From Fusobacterium sp. (GTDB lineage Bacteria; Fusobacteriota; Fusobacteriia; Fusobacteriales; Fusobacteriaceae), in the NCBI GenBank assembly GCA_019416865.1, contig DXWL01000009.1, positions 1 to 58,448 on the forward strand: a DNA stretch of 58,448 nt. Reading direction: 5' to 3'. A model generated the notes under the pieces. That model was given only the letters and a program-made list of their open reading frames with translations, ran no database searches and was not told the DNA's origin. Of the stretch, positions 8,571-17,737 are shown one piece after another (the first letter of the stretch is position 1; each line of letters begins with the position of its first letter). Made by a program: the position numbers and the translations under genes.

Positions 8571-9449
8571 TTGAAAAAAGTAAGAAAAGCTGTAATACCT
8601 GCTGCCGGACTTGGAACAAGAGTTTTACCTGCAACAAAGGCACAGCCTAAAGAGATGCTTGTAATAGTAGACAAGCCTTCACTTCAATATATAGTTGAAG
8701 AACTTGTGGAGTCAGGAATAGAGGATATAGTAATTATTACAGGAAGAAATAAAAATTCTATAGAAGATCATTTTGACTATTCTTTTGAGTTAGAAGAAAC
8801 TTTAAAAGAAAAAGGGAAAGAGGATCTGCTTGAAAAGGTAACTCATCTTTCTTCAATGGCAAATATTTTCTATGTAAGACAAAATCACCCTCTTGGTTTA
8901 GGACATGCCATTTTGAAGGCGAAACCTTTTATAGGAGATGAGCCTTTTGTAATAGCTCTTGGTGATGATATTGTTTATAATGAAAAAACAGCCACAAAAC
9001 AGCTTATTGAAACTTATGAAAAATATGGGGCAAGTGTTTTAGGATGTCAAGAAGTTCCCGAAGAAGATGTTTCAAAATATGGAATAGTAAAACCAACAGC
9101 AGAACTTGACGAAAGAACTGTTGAAATAGATGATTTTATCGAAAAACCTTCTGTAAGTGAAGCACCTTCAAGACTAGCTTGTCTTGGAAGATATCTTCTG
9201 AATGGAAAAATATTTGAGTATCTTGAAAAGACTGAAGCAGGAAAAGGCGGAGAGATACAGCTGACAGATGGGATATTAAAAATGATGAAAGATGGAGAAA
9301 AAGTTGTAGCTCATAATTTCATTGGAAAAAGATATGATATCGGAAATAAAATAGGGCTTTTAAAAGCTAATATAGAATTTGGTTTGAGAAATGAAGAAAC
9401 AAGGGAAGATTTAATTAATTATCTGAAAAATGAACTTAAAATAAAATAA
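8571..9449 (+). CDS. galU: UTP-glucose-1-phosphate uridylyltransferase
   Basis: This 292-aa enzyme makes UDP-glucose from glucose-1-phosphate and UTP for LPS and glycan synthesis. The nucleotidyltransferase signature GLGTRVLPATKAQPKEM lies at residues 13-29, and ALGDDIVY and FIEKP follow in the expected order. The start is TTG behind GGAGAGGAGAG. The phosphohexomutase gene directly downstream supplies glucose-1-phosphate, so the pair forms a two-step route from glucose-6-phosphate to UDP-glucose. Confidence 0.95.
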   Translation: MKKVRKAVIPAAGLGTRVLPATKAQPKEMLVIVDKPSLQYIVEELVESGIEDIVIITGRNKNSIEDHFDYSFELEETLKEKGKEDLLEKVTHLSSMANIFYVRQNHPLGLGHAILKAKPFIGDEPFVIALGDDIVYNEKTATKQLIETYEKYGASVLGCQEVPEEDVSKYGIVKPTAELDERTVEIDDFIEKPSVSEAPSRLACLGRYLLNGKIFEYLEKTEAGKGGEIQLTDGILKMMKDGEKVVAHNFIGKRYDIGNKIGLLKANIEFGLRNEETREDLINYLKNELKIK

Positions 9450-9496
9450 TAGAGTTAAAACAAACAGATATAATTTGATTAAAGGAGATGTTGGTC

Positions 9497-11230
9497 ATGG
9501 ATGAAAAAGTATTAAAAAATTATGAGCTTTGGCTGAACTCAGAATATATAGATCAGGCAGATAGAGATGAGCTTAAATCAATTTCAGAAGATAAAAAAGA
9601 GATAGAAGAGAGATTCTACACTAATATCAGTTTTGGTACTGCTGGAATGAGAGGAATAAGAGGAGTAGGAACAAACAGAATTAACAAATACATGATAAGA
9701 AAAGCTACTCAAGGTCTTGCAAATTATATAATTTCTGCTTCAGGAGAAGAGGGAATGAAAAAAGGTGTTGCAATAGCTTATGACTGCAGAGTTGGTTCTA
9801 CAGAGTATGCTGTTAACACAGTTCTTGTTCTTGCAGGAAATGGAATAAAAGCTTACCTTTATAAATCACTTAGAAGTACACCTGAACTTTCATTTGCAGT
9901 GAGAGAACTTAAATGTCAAGCAGGGGTAATGGTAACAGCTTCTCATAACCCTCAAGAATATAATGGATACAAAGTTTATTGGGATATAGGAGGACAAATT
10001 GTTGAACCTCAAGCAAGTGGAATTATAGGAGAAGTAAATAAAATAGAAAACTTTGATGAGATAAAAATGATATCAGAAGAGGAAGCAAAAGAAAAAGGGC
10101 TTCTTGTTATGATAGGGGAAGAGATAGATGATAGATTTATTGAAGAAGTAAAAAAAGAAGCTATCATCACAGATATTCCAGGAAAAGAAGATTTTAAAAT
10201 AGTTTATTCTCCTCTTCACGGAACAGGAAGAAGACCTGTTCAAAGAATTTTGAAAGAGATGGGATTTGCAAGTGTTTACACTGTAAAAGAGCAGGAAGAG
10301 CCTGACGGAATGTTCCCTACTTGTCTTTATGCCAACCCAGAAGATCATAAAGTATTTGCTCTTTCTACAAAACTTGCTGACGAAATAGGTGCGAAAGTAT
10401 GTATAGCAAACGACCCTGATGCTGACAGAACAGGACTTGCACTTAAAAAAGAAAATGGAGAATGGATATATCCAAATGGAAACCAAATCGGAATGATTTT
10501 AATGGATTATATCTTAAAAATGACAAAAGATCTTCCTAAAAATGGAGCAGTTGTATCTACAATAGTTTCAACTCCTATTCTTGAAAGTATAGGAGCTGAT
10601 TATGGAGTTAAAGTTTGGAGAACTCTAACAGGATTTAAATATATCGGAGAAAAAATAGAGCAGTTTAAAAATAAAGAACTTGATGGAACTTTCTTATTTG
10701 GTTTTGAAGAATCAATAGGATATTTAAAAGGAACTCATGTAAGAGATAAAGATGCTGTTGTAGCTTCACTTCTTCTTGCAGAGATAGCTGCTTATTATGA
10801 CAGCATTGGAACATCAATTCCTGCTGAACTGGATAAAATATATGATAAATATGGTTGGTATGGAGAAGCAACAATCGCTGTTACAAAAACAGGAATGGAC
10901 GGAGCAAAACAGATTGCTAAAATAATGGAAGTATTAAGAGAGAAAGAGATAAAAGAGATTTTAGGTAAAAAAGTTCTGCTTCTTAAAGATTTTAAAAAAC
11001 AAGTTGAAATTGATTATGAAAAATGTAACAGAAAAACAATTGAGCTTCCAAAATCTGATGTATTACAATTTATCTTAGAAGGAGATGTAAGAGTAACTGT
11101 AAGACCTTCAGGAACAGAGCCAAAAATAAAATACTATCTATATGTAAAAGAGGATTCAAAAGAAAAAGCAGAAGCTTCTTTAAAAGCATTTGGAGATAGT
11201 TTTGTTGAATTCGTAGATTCATTAATATAG
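9497..11230 (+). CDS. Phospho-sugar mutase (phosphoglucomutase/phosphomannomutase, PgcA type)
   Basis: The protein of 577 aa belongs to the alpha-D-phosphohexomutase family. The active-site phosphoserine lies in TASHNPQEYNGYK, the metal loop is DPDADRTG, the sugar-binding loop is GFEESIGY, and the phosphate-binding RPSGTEPKIK is near the C terminus. The ATG at 9497 is preferred over ATG 9488, which overlaps the AAAGGAG ribosome-binding site. Pairing with galU supports interconversion of glucose-6-P and glucose-1-P. A strong terminator ends the unit. Confidence 0.93.
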   Translation: MDEKVLKNYELWLNSEYIDQADRDELKSISEDKKEIEERFYTNISFGTAGMRGIRGVGTNRINKYMIRKATQGLANYIISASGEEGMKKGVAIAYDCRVGSTEYAVNTVLVLAGNGIKAYLYKSLRSTPELSFAVRELKCQAGVMVTASHNPQEYNGYKVYWDIGGQIVEPQASGIIGEVNKIENFDEIKMISEEEAKEKGLLVMIGEEIDDRFIEEVKKEAIITDIPGKEDFKIVYSPLHGTGRRPVQRILKEMGFASVYTVKEQEEPDGMFPTCLYANPEDHKVFALSTKLADEIGAKVCIANDPDADRTGLALKKENGEWIYPNGNQIGMILMDYILKMTKDLPKNGAVVSTIVSTPILESIGADYGVKVWRTLTGFKYIGEKIEQFKNKELDGTFLFGFEESIGYLKGTHVRDKDAVVASLLLAEIAAYYDSIGTSIPAELDKIYDKYGWYGEATIAVTKTGMDGAKQIAKIMEVLREKEIKEILGKKVLLLKDFKKQVEIDYEKCNRKTIELPKSDVLQFILEGDVRVTVRPSGTEPKIKYYLYVKEDSKEKAEASLKAFGDSFVEFVDSLI

Positions 11231-11233
11231 AAT

Positions 11234-11262
11234 AAAAAAGAGGGGCTTTCCCCTCTTTTTTT
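11234..11262 (+). terminator. Rho-independent terminator after the phosphohexomutase gene
   Basis: AAAAAAGAGGGG, a CTTT loop, CCCCTCTTTTTTT. A near-perfect hairpin with a T run, directly before the hemW ribosome-binding site. Confidence 0.95.
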
Positions 11263-11274
11263 GAAAGGAGAATA

Positions 11275-12357
11275 ATGATAGATGCAATATATATACATAT
11301 CCCTTTTTGTGTAAGAAAATGTGATTATTGTGATTTTCTTTCTTTTCAAAGTAATAGTGAAGAAAGAAAAAAATATGTTGATTTTCTTATAAAAGAGATA
11401 AGGTTATATCCAAAATATAAATATGATACAGTATATTTTGGCGGAGGAACTCCTTCTTTGCTTGAAACGGAAGATATAAAAAGAATACTTGCAGAACTGG
11501 ATATATGTGAAAATGCAGAGGTAACTCTTGAAGCCAATCCTAAAACAGTGGATTTGAAAAAATTTAAAGAGCTGAGAGAAGCAGGAATAAATAGAATCAG
11601 TATGGGAATACAGAGCTTTAATGAGAAATTTTTAAAAAAACTTGGAAGACTTCATAATTCTCAAGAGGGAATTCAAGCTTATTATGATGCAAGAGAAGCA
11701 GGGTTTGAAAATATAAGTCTTGATCTTATGTTTTCACTTCCAGGGCAAAGTTTAGAAGAGGTAAAAGAGGATCTGCATAAGATGATTGAATTAAATCCTG
11801 AACATTTTTCAATCTATTCTCTTATTTGGGAGCCTGATACAAAATTTTATGAAAAATTAGAATCAGGAGAATATGAAGAAACAGATAATGATTTAGAAGC
11901 TCAAATGTATGAATATATAATTGATTATTCTAAAAAAATGGGGTATCATCATTATGAGATATCAAATTTTGCAAAATCTGGAAAAGAGGCAAAACATAAT
12001 TCTAAGTACTGGAAAAATAAAGAGTATATAGGAGTGGGGCTAGGAGCTTCTGGATATATTAACGGAGTAAGATATAAAAACAAGATGAAATTTATAGATT
12101 ATTATGATAGTATATTATTAGATGAAAAACCTATTCTTGAAAAAGAGGAAGTTGATAATGATATGGCTGAAGAATACAGACATATTTTAGGACTTCGTCT
12201 TTTAGAAGAAGGAATAGAGATTTCAGCTGATGAAAAATATCAAAAAATTTATAAAAATCTTGAAGAAAAAGGATTTATTCAAAAAAAATCAAACAGATAT
12301 ACTTTTACTGAAAAAGGGGTATTTTTGGCAAATGATGTTTTTGAAAAATTTGTATAA
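11275..12357 (+). CDS. hemW: Radical SAM heme chaperone HemW-like protein
   Basis: This 360-aa radical SAM protein resembles oxygen-independent coproporphyrinogen oxidase but has the length of the HemW heme-chaperone group. The 4Fe-4S cluster cysteines C12, C16 and C19 occur in FCVRKCDYC, followed by YFGGGTPS and the C-terminal HemN domain (YWKNKEYIGVGLGASGY). The ATG follows GAAAGGAG. It heads a tight run with yggS, sepF and the PP-loop gene. HemW versus HemN is judged from length and the short N terminus. Confidence 0.88.
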   Translation: MIDAIYIHIPFCVRKCDYCDFLSFQSNSEERKKYVDFLIKEIRLYPKYKYDTVYFGGGTPSLLETEDIKRILAELDICENAEVTLEANPKTVDLKKFKELREAGINRISMGIQSFNEKFLKKLGRLHNSQEGIQAYYDAREAGFENISLDLMFSLPGQSLEEVKEDLHKMIELNPEHFSIYSLIWEPDTKFYEKLESGEYEETDNDLEAQMYEYIIDYSKKMGYHHYEISNFAKSGKEAKHNSKYWKNKEYIGVGLGASGYINGVRYKNKMKFIDYYDSILLDEKPILEKEEVDNDMAEEYRHILGLRLLEEGIEISADEKYQKIYKNLEEKGFIQKKSNRYTFTEKGVFLANDVFEKFV

Positions 12358-12372
12358 GATAAGGTGAACTAT

Positions 12373-13062
12373 ATGGGAAGAGTTGCAAAAAATGTAAAGG
12401 AGATAATGGAAAATATAAAAAAGCATTCCAAAAATCCTGATAAAGTAAAACTTGTGGCAGTTACAAAATATGATTATGTAAAGAGAGAAGATTTAGAAGA
12501 GTTGATGCAGCTTGGAGTTTTGAATTTTGGAGAAAACAGAGTTCAGGTATTAGAGGCAAAAAGAGAGCTTATGAATGATGTGAAAGATAAAATTCGTTGG
12601 AATTTTATAGGTAATCTGCAAAAAAATAAGGTAAAATATATAGCAGACTATGTTTCAATGATTCACTCAGTAAATAAATTTTCTTTGGCAGAGGAAATAG
12701 ATAAAAGAGCTGAAAAAGTTGGAAGAGTATTAGATGTCTTACTTGAGATAAATCTTTCAGGAGAAGAAAGTAAAGAGGGATATGAACTGGAAGATTTTTA
12801 CAGAGAGCTTCCTGAAATAATGAAATTAAAAAATATAAATATAAAGGGACTTATGACAATGGCTCCAAATGTAGATGATGAAGATAAAATCAGAGCAAGT
12901 TTTAGAAAGTTGAGAGAGATAAAAGATGAACTTAACAAAAATTATTTTCAAGGAAGTTTAACAGAACTTTCTATGGGAATGAGTGATGACTATAAAATTG
13001 CTCTTGAAGAGGGGGCTACTATTATAAGAATAGGAAGCGGATTATATAAGGAGGAAGTATGA
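12373..13062 (+). CDS. YggS-family PLP-binding protein (PLP homeostasis)
   Basis: The 229-aa protein has the YggS/PLPBP pattern: VAVTKY with the PLP lysine at about residue 32, NFGENRVQ, WNFIGNLQKNKVKYI, and the C-terminal LSMGMSDDYKIALEEGATIIRIGSGLY. Members bind PLP and buffer its supply without known catalysis. ATG 12373 is preferred because an in-frame GTG (12364) lies inside the AAGGTG ribosome-binding site. Its stop overlaps the sepF start by four bases (ATGA), so the two are translationally coupled, as in many Gram-positive division clusters. Confidence 0.93.
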   Translation: MGRVAKNVKEIMENIKKHSKNPDKVKLVAVTKYDYVKREDLEELMQLGVLNFGENRVQVLEAKRELMNDVKDKIRWNFIGNLQKNKVKYIADYVSMIHSVNKFSLAEEIDKRAEKVGRVLDVLLEINLSGEESKEGYELEDFYRELPEIMKLKNINIKGLMTMAPNVDDEDKIRASFRKLREIKDELNKNYFQGSLTELSMGMSDDYKIALEEGATIIRIGSGLYKEEV

Positions 13063-13568
13063 ATAGGAAAGATGATGGATTAAAAGGAAAATTCAGAAGC
13101 TTAAAAGAGATTTTGGGAATGAGCGAAGGAGAAGAAACAGGAGAGGATAACGGAATAATAGATATAAATGTTCAGAGAGATTCTGAAGAGGAAACAGCAA
13201 AACCTCTTGAAGCAGGTCCAAGCCTTTTTAATAAAAAATCTGCTAAAATTGAGAAAAAAGTAAAAGAGAAAGAAAAAGCTGTGGATACTTCTGCATATCA
13301 GAGCGTTATAATTGATCCGAAAAAATTTGAAGATTGTAAAAAAATAGCAAACTACATAAAAGAGGACAAAACCGTAACACTTAATCTTGAGCATCTTGAT
13401 AATGAAACTGCTCAAAGAATAATAGATTTTTTAAGTGGAGCTATGAGTATAAAAGAAGCTAAACTTATTGAAATAAGCAGAAGTGTCTATGTATCTGTTC
13501 CAAAAGATATAAATGTATTTTTTGACGGAGAAAACGACAGAAAAGAAAAATCATTTTTAAAAATATAA
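13059..13568 (+). CDS. sepF: Cell division protein SepF
   Basis: This 169-aa protein has an amphipathic, basic N terminus (MNRKDDGLKGKFRSLKEIL), an acidic linker, and a C-terminal SepF domain from about residue 83 (SVIIDPKKFEDCKKIANYI) with the LSG turn in IIDFLSGAMS. SepF anchors FtsZ to the membrane and polymerises into rings in Firmicutes, Actinobacteria and Archaea. The yggS-sepF order matches Bacillus ylmE-ylmF. Its presence next to LPS genes shows SepF use in a diderm. The start overlaps yggS. Confidence 0.93.
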   Translation: MNRKDDGLKGKFRSLKEILGMSEGEETGEDNGIIDINVQRDSEEETAKPLEAGPSLFNKKSAKIEKKVKEKEKAVDTSAYQSVIIDPKKFEDCKKIANYIKEDKTVTLNLEHLDNETAQRIIDFLSGAMSIKEAKLIEISRSVYVSVPKDINVFFDGENDRKEKSFLKI

Positions 13569-13594
13569 TTGAATAGTAAGAGGAGTTTAAATTA

Positions 13595-14608
13595 GTGAAA
13601 AAAAGAGTAAGAGCATTAGCATTGTTTTCAGGAGGATTGGACAGTGCTTTAGCAATAAAATTAATAACAAATCAAGGGGTAGAAGTGATAGCCCTTAATT
13701 TTGTATCACACTTTTTTGGAGGAAAAAACGAAAAAGCTGAAGCTATGGCAAAACAGCTTGGAGTACAGCTTGAGTATGTTGACTTCAGTGAAAAACATAT
13801 TGAGATGATGAAAAATCCTGTATATGGAAGAGGAAAAAATATGAATCCATGTATAGATTGTCATGCACTTATGTTTAAATTTGCAGGAGAGCTTCTTGAA
13901 AAATATGATGCAGATTTTCTTATTTCAGGAGAAGTTTTAGGACAAAGACCTATGTCCCAAAATTATCAGGCTCTTGAAAAAGTAAAAGGTTTATCAAAAT
14001 TGGAAGATCTGATTATAAGACCTCTTTCAGCAAAACTTCTTCCACCAAGCAAACCTGAACAAGAGGGACTTATTGATAGGGAACAACTTCTTGATATTCA
14101 GGGAAGAAGCAGAAAAAGACAGATAGAAATAGCAGAACAGATGGGAATTATAGATTATCCAACTCCAGCAGGAGGATGTCTTCTTACAGATCCTGGATAT
14201 TCAAGAAGATTAAAACTTATAGAGCAGGATGGTCTTTTGGAAGAGAAAAATAAAACCATATTCCATCTTCTTAAAAAGGGAAGATTCTTTAGATTTGATT
14301 CTGGAAAATATCTTTTTGTAGGAAGGACAAAAGAGGATAATGATGAGATTGTAAAATATAAAAATGATGAAGATATGTTCAGTATGTTTATAAGAGGAAA
14401 AGGTGTAGGAGGTCCGTATATTTTAGGGTATGGGGAACTTTCAGATGAGCAGATAGAGTTTGCTAAAAATCTTTTCTCAAGATACTGTAAATTTAAAGGG
14501 GAACAGCCTATTGAGATATTCTTTAATGAAAATCCTATGTCTGTAGGTATAATTGATAAAGATAAAACAGAAGAGGATATAAAAAGATATCAAATAACAA
14601 TGGAATAA
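13595..14608 (+). CDS. PP-loop ATPase, tRNA thiolation type (ThiI/MnmA-like)
   Basis: This 337-aa protein starts with the PP-loop SGGLDSA (residues 12-18), which adenylates a base for sulfur transfer. Cysteines C86 and C89 (CIDC) and C195 (PAGGCLL) resemble the catalytic and cluster-binding cysteines of TtuA/MnmA-type thiolases. The THUMP and rhodanese domains of classical ThiI are absent. The C-terminal third (about 210-337) is distinct. It likely makes a 2- or 4-thiouridine in tRNA; which one cannot be told from sequence. GTG start after AGGAG. Confidence 0.78.
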   Translation: MKKRVRALALFSGGLDSALAIKLITNQGVEVIALNFVSHFFGGKNEKAEAMAKQLGVQLEYVDFSEKHIEMMKNPVYGRGKNMNPCIDCHALMFKFAGELLEKYDADFLISGEVLGQRPMSQNYQALEKVKGLSKLEDLIIRPLSAKLLPPSKPEQEGLIDREQLLDIQGRSRKRQIEIAEQMGIIDYPTPAGGCLLTDPGYSRRLKLIEQDGLLEEKNKTIFHLLKKGRFFRFDSGKYLFVGRTKEDNDEIVKYKNDEDMFSMFIRGKGVGGPYILGYGELSDEQIEFAKNLFSRYCKFKGEQPIEIFFNENPMSVGIIDKDKTEEDIKRYQITME

Positions 14609-14666
14609 CATATAAAAATAGCTTATACAGTTTTACATACATGAATGAAAAAGGGAGAGGAGCAAT

Positions 14667-15011
14667 ATGACAACAGAAAAGGGATTATTACTGACGAACC
14701 TGCATATAATTCACGCAGATGAAAACTTTGGAGCAGAGATAAAAGATAGCTCTGATAAGAAAAAATCTTTTGAGAGAGATGTGGAATTTTCTTTTGATGA
14801 AACAGAGGTATCGAATATCTGTAAATGGCTGGGAATATGGTTCAGTTCAGTTACAGAAAGAAAAACAAATCATATAAAAATTACTGATATTATGGAAAGA
14901 GGTTACAGAGATATGGAAATATCTCTTAGCTATAACAACTATGAATTTTTCAGTGAAAGTGTAAGATTTGATAATGAAGTTGTAGAAAAGATAAAGAAAA
15001 TAATAAAATAA
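14667..15011 (+). CDS. Hypothetical protein, 114 aa
   Basis: No family is recognised. The protein is soluble, charged and mixed alpha/beta, with no signal peptide and no cysteine motif (one cysteine, at about residue 52). An ATG preceded by GGGAGAGGAG and codon use like its neighbours support a real gene. It lies 58 bases after the PP-loop gene and ends at a strong terminator, so it may close the hemW-sepF operon. Confidence 0.7.
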   Translation: MTTEKGLLLTNLHIIHADENFGAEIKDSSDKKKSFERDVEFSFDETEVSNICKWLGIWFSSVTERKTNHIKITDIMERGYRDMEISLSYNNYEFFSESVRFDNEVVEKIKKIIK

Positions 15012-15018
15012 AAAATAT

Positions 15019-15055
15019 AGGACAGCTTAAAATTTTAAAAAGCTGTCCTTTTTTA
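15019..15055 (+). terminator. Rho-independent terminator
   Basis: AGGACAGCTT pairs with AAGCTGTCCT and runs into TTTTT. It lies between convergent genes and ends the rightward operon. Confidence 0.88.
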
Positions 15056-15064
15056 ATGGAAATA

Positions 15065-16102
15065 TTATTTTTTTACATATTTATTGTAAAGATCTTCAAC
15101 TTGTTCTACTACATATTCAGGAGTAATAAGTCTGTATATTTCATCTCTTGTCATACCTTCAAAGCTGTCAGCCATTTCACTTGAAATAACTCCCTGATGT
15201 TTATCATTTGTATATGGAAGCCATTCTTTCTTATCAGATTCAGGGAAATAAATAGCAAAGCTTGGGATATCAAGAGCTTGAGCTAGGTGTCTTGGACCTC
15301 CTTCGTTTCCAAAATATAAATCACAGTTGTCAAGAAGCATAGCAAGTTCTCTTATAGAAGCAGTTTCTATATTTGAAAATACTCTTTTATTATTTCCCAG
15401 CATATTCTCATGAACATCTTTTATAAAAGGCTTTTGATCAGGAGAATAGTAAAATAAAATTTGAATATCTTTTAAATCATCAAGAAAAGTGTTTATAACT
15501 TTTACCATACAGTCAATAGGATATATTTTAAAAGGTACTCTGGTAGTAACAGCACAAGCAAAAACAGGTTTTGAAAAATCAACTCCAGCTTTTACCATTT
15601 TTTCTCTTAAATAAGCTTTTTCTTCAGGTGTAATAGTGATAGTAAAATTAGGATCATAAACTATTTTATACTCCTCTTCAAGAGGTTTCAGCATTCTTAA
15701 AAATTTATCAACCTTATTTTTTGCATCAGTAGGTTCGTCAATCTTGTGAGTGTAAGTATAACCTCTTCCTTTTTTAGTACGCCCAATTCTATATTTTGCT
15801 CCCATTCCAAAAAGAGTAAACATTTCACTTTTTGGAGTAGACATAATGTCTATTATAATGTCATATTTTTTTCTTGTAACTTTCCACACTTTTGCAAGAT
15901 ATTTAAACCAGTTTTTCTGTTCTTTTTTTGAGATAGTAATAACGTTATCAATATATTTATGATTTTTAAAAAGAGGCGCAACGTGTTCGTATAAAACATA
16001 ATCAATCTCTGCATCTGGGAAAGTTTGTTTTAAGCTGTTGCATATAGGTGAAGCAAGTATTGAATCTCCTATCTGTTTAAATCTTACAACTAATATTTTC
16101 AT
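15065..16102 (-). CDS. Glycosyltransferase family 9 (heptosyltransferase-like)
   Basis: This 345-aa GT-B enzyme begins MKILVVRFKQIGDSILASP, the GT9 start motif of heptosyltransferases. The C-terminal half includes DLYFGNEGGPRHLAQALDIP, the nucleotide-sugar-binding block of the family. Members add heptose from ADP-heptose to the LPS core in the cytoplasm. An ADP-heptose epimerase (hldD) is encoded at 35.3 kb, so ADP-heptose is a plausible donor. The acceptor is unknown. ATG follows AAAGGAGA. A terminator separates it from pssA, so it needs its own promoter. Confidence 0.9.
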   Translation of the reverse strand: MKILVVRFKQIGDSILASPICNSLKQTFPDAEIDYVLYEHVAPLFKNHKYIDNVITISKKEQKNWFKYLAKVWKVTRKKYDIIIDIMSTPKSEMFTLFGMGAKYRIGRTKKGRGYTYTHKIDEPTDAKNKVDKFLRMLKPLEEEYKIVYDPNFTITITPEEKAYLREKMVKAGVDFSKPVFACAVTTRVPFKIYPIDCMVKVINTFLDDLKDIQILFYYSPDQKPFIKDVHENMLGNNKRVFSNIETASIRELAMLLDNCDLYFGNEGGPRHLAQALDIPSFAIYFPESDKKEWLPYTNDKHQGVISSEMADSFEGMTRDEIYRLITPEYVVEQVEDLYNKYVKK

Positions 16103-16142
16103 AAAATCTCCTTTAAAATTTTAAAATTAATGTATAGAATAG

Positions 16143-16174
16143 AAAAAGCCAGTTATATTCTGGCTTTTATTTTT
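16143..16174 (-). terminator. Rho-independent terminator after pssA
   Basis: On the minus strand AAAAGCCAG pairs with CTGGCTTTT around a short AATATAA loop, followed by a T run. Confidence 0.8.
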
Positions 16175-16191
16175 GTAAATATATATTCTTG

Positions 16192-16905
16192 TTATTCAGC
16201 AGAATTTTTAAGTTCTTTTCTGTATAGATGATACTGGAAAAGATTATATATTATATAGTAGAAAGATATTATAAACATACTATATTTTAATGTAACAAGT
16301 ACCAAAATAACAAAAGGCATCATAAATTTTTTAGGTATTCTGAAGACCTTATCAGGTGTTAAGAATGTAATAGTTGAAACCATTAAAATAGCTGATACTA
16401 TTGTGATTGCTATAAATACTTCTACATTAAAAAATTGATAATCAAAATGTTTTTCAAGCCCCTGACAAATAAGAAGATAAGATATTACAGAAGCAGCACC
16501 ATTTGGAATAGGCATTCCACTGAAATCATCTTTTTCTTCAGAAGCAGTTGTAATAACATTAAATTTTACAAGCCTCATAACTCCACAAAGAGCATATATA
16601 AATGCTACAGGAATTACAAAAGAAACAAATTTTGGATACATTGAAAGAATAGAGTAAACTAAGATACTAGGTGCTAATCCAAAAGATATAGCATCAGAAA
16701 AAGAGTCAAACTCTTTTCCAAATTCACTGAAAGCATCAAGTTTTCTAGCAGTTTTTCCATCCAGCCCATCGCAGACCATTGCTAAGAAAATAAACCATAT
16801 TGCATAATCTATGTTTCCTCTGATTGAAGATGTTATACTCAAATAACCAAGAAGCATATTGGCAGCTGTTATCGCATTAGGTGCCAAATATTTTTTTTCT
16901 ACCAT
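16192..16905 (-). CDS. pssA: CDP-diacylglycerol-serine O-phosphatidyltransferase
   Basis: This 237-aa integral membrane enzyme makes phosphatidylserine, the precursor of phosphatidylethanolamine. The full CDP-alcohol phosphotransferase motif D-G-x2-A-R-x8-G-x3-D-x3-D is present from D49 to D71. Several hydrophobic spans follow, and the length fits the PssA type II family. A phosphatidylserine decarboxylase is not next to it. The ATG is preceded by a GGGAAG site. Serine specificity is inferred from similarity of the N terminus (APNAITAANMLLG) to PssA. Confidence 0.9.
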   Translation of the reverse strand: MVEKKYLAPNAITAANMLLGYLSITSSIRGNIDYAIWFIFLAMVCDGLDGKTARKLDAFSEFGKEFDSFSDAISFGLAPSILVYSILSMYPKFVSFVIPVAFIYALCGVMRLVKFNVITTASEEKDDFSGMPIPNGAASVISYLLICQGLEKHFDYQFFNVEVFIAITIVSAILMVSTITFLTPDKVFRIPKKFMMPFVILVLVTLKYSMFIISFYYIIYNLFQYHLYRKELKNSAE

Positions 16906-17079
16906 TTAAAATCACTTCCCTATCGTAAAAATAAAATCAATTGATTTTACCACGAAAACGAAAATTTTACAATGTTATTTTAAAACAGAGCAGATACATG
17001 GAGAAAAAACGGCAAAATGTAAAAGATATAGACATTTTTAGGGTAATGAGCTATTATAATACTTAAGGAGGGGATATTT

Positions 17080-17712
17080 ATGAAGGAAAATTATGAAGAA
17101 TATTTAAGTGCAATCACCCACTATATAGGTGCAGGAATGGCTATTTCCGGACTTGTAGCTCTTATTGATCGTTCACTGAAAATAGGAGAAATGGGATATA
17201 TTGTAGGAAGTATAATATTTGGATCAGCTCTTATATTTTTATATACAATGTCAGGAACATATCACATTTTAAAAGTGGGAAAATTAAAACAAGTATTCAG
17301 AGTTTTGGACCATGCTGCAATATATGTGTTAATATCAGCTTCTTATACACCGTATATTTTTACTGTACTTACAGGAAAAACAAAGTGGATAATATTTTTT
17401 GCTCAATGGGGACTTACTCTTATAGGAGTAATATTTAAAATATTTTTTACAGGAAAGTTTAAAGTGGTTTCTACTCTTATCTATCTTTTTATGGGATGGA
17501 TGGTAGTATTTGTTTTTAAAGATATAAAAGCTGCATTAAGTACTGTATCTTTAAATTGTTTAATTGCTGGAGGAATAGTATATTCTATTGGAGCAATAAT
17601 ATATATGATAAAGAAGATAAAATTTGGTCATGCAATTTGGCATTTATTCGTAATAGGAGGAAGTGTGTGCAATTTCTTTTCAATATATTATCTTCCTGTG
17701 ATTTCAAAATAA
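17080..17712 (+). CDS. Hemolysin III / PAQR family membrane protein
   Basis: This 210-aa protein has about seven membrane spans and the HlyIII pattern: EEYLSAITHYIGAG near the N terminus with the first conserved histidine, SGTYHIL with the second, LDHAAIYVLISASYTP in the middle, and HAIWHLFVIGGS at the end. The histidines and aspartate form the zinc site of PAQR proteins, some of which act as ceramidases; the bacterial role is unknown. ATG after AAGGAGGGG. The microprotein gene and acyl-activating fusion follow on the same strand with short gaps. Confidence 0.92.
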   Translation: MKENYEEYLSAITHYIGAGMAISGLVALIDRSLKIGEMGYIVGSIIFGSALIFLYTMSGTYHILKVGKLKQVFRVLDHAAIYVLISASYTPYIFTVLTGKTKWIIFFAQWGLTLIGVIFKIFFTGKFKVVSTLIYLFMGWMVVFVFKDIKAALSTVSLNCLIAGGIVYSIGAIIYMIKKIKFGHAIWHLFVIGGSVCNFFSIYYLPVISK

Positions 17713-17737
17713 AAAATATAAATATAAAGGAGATGGA

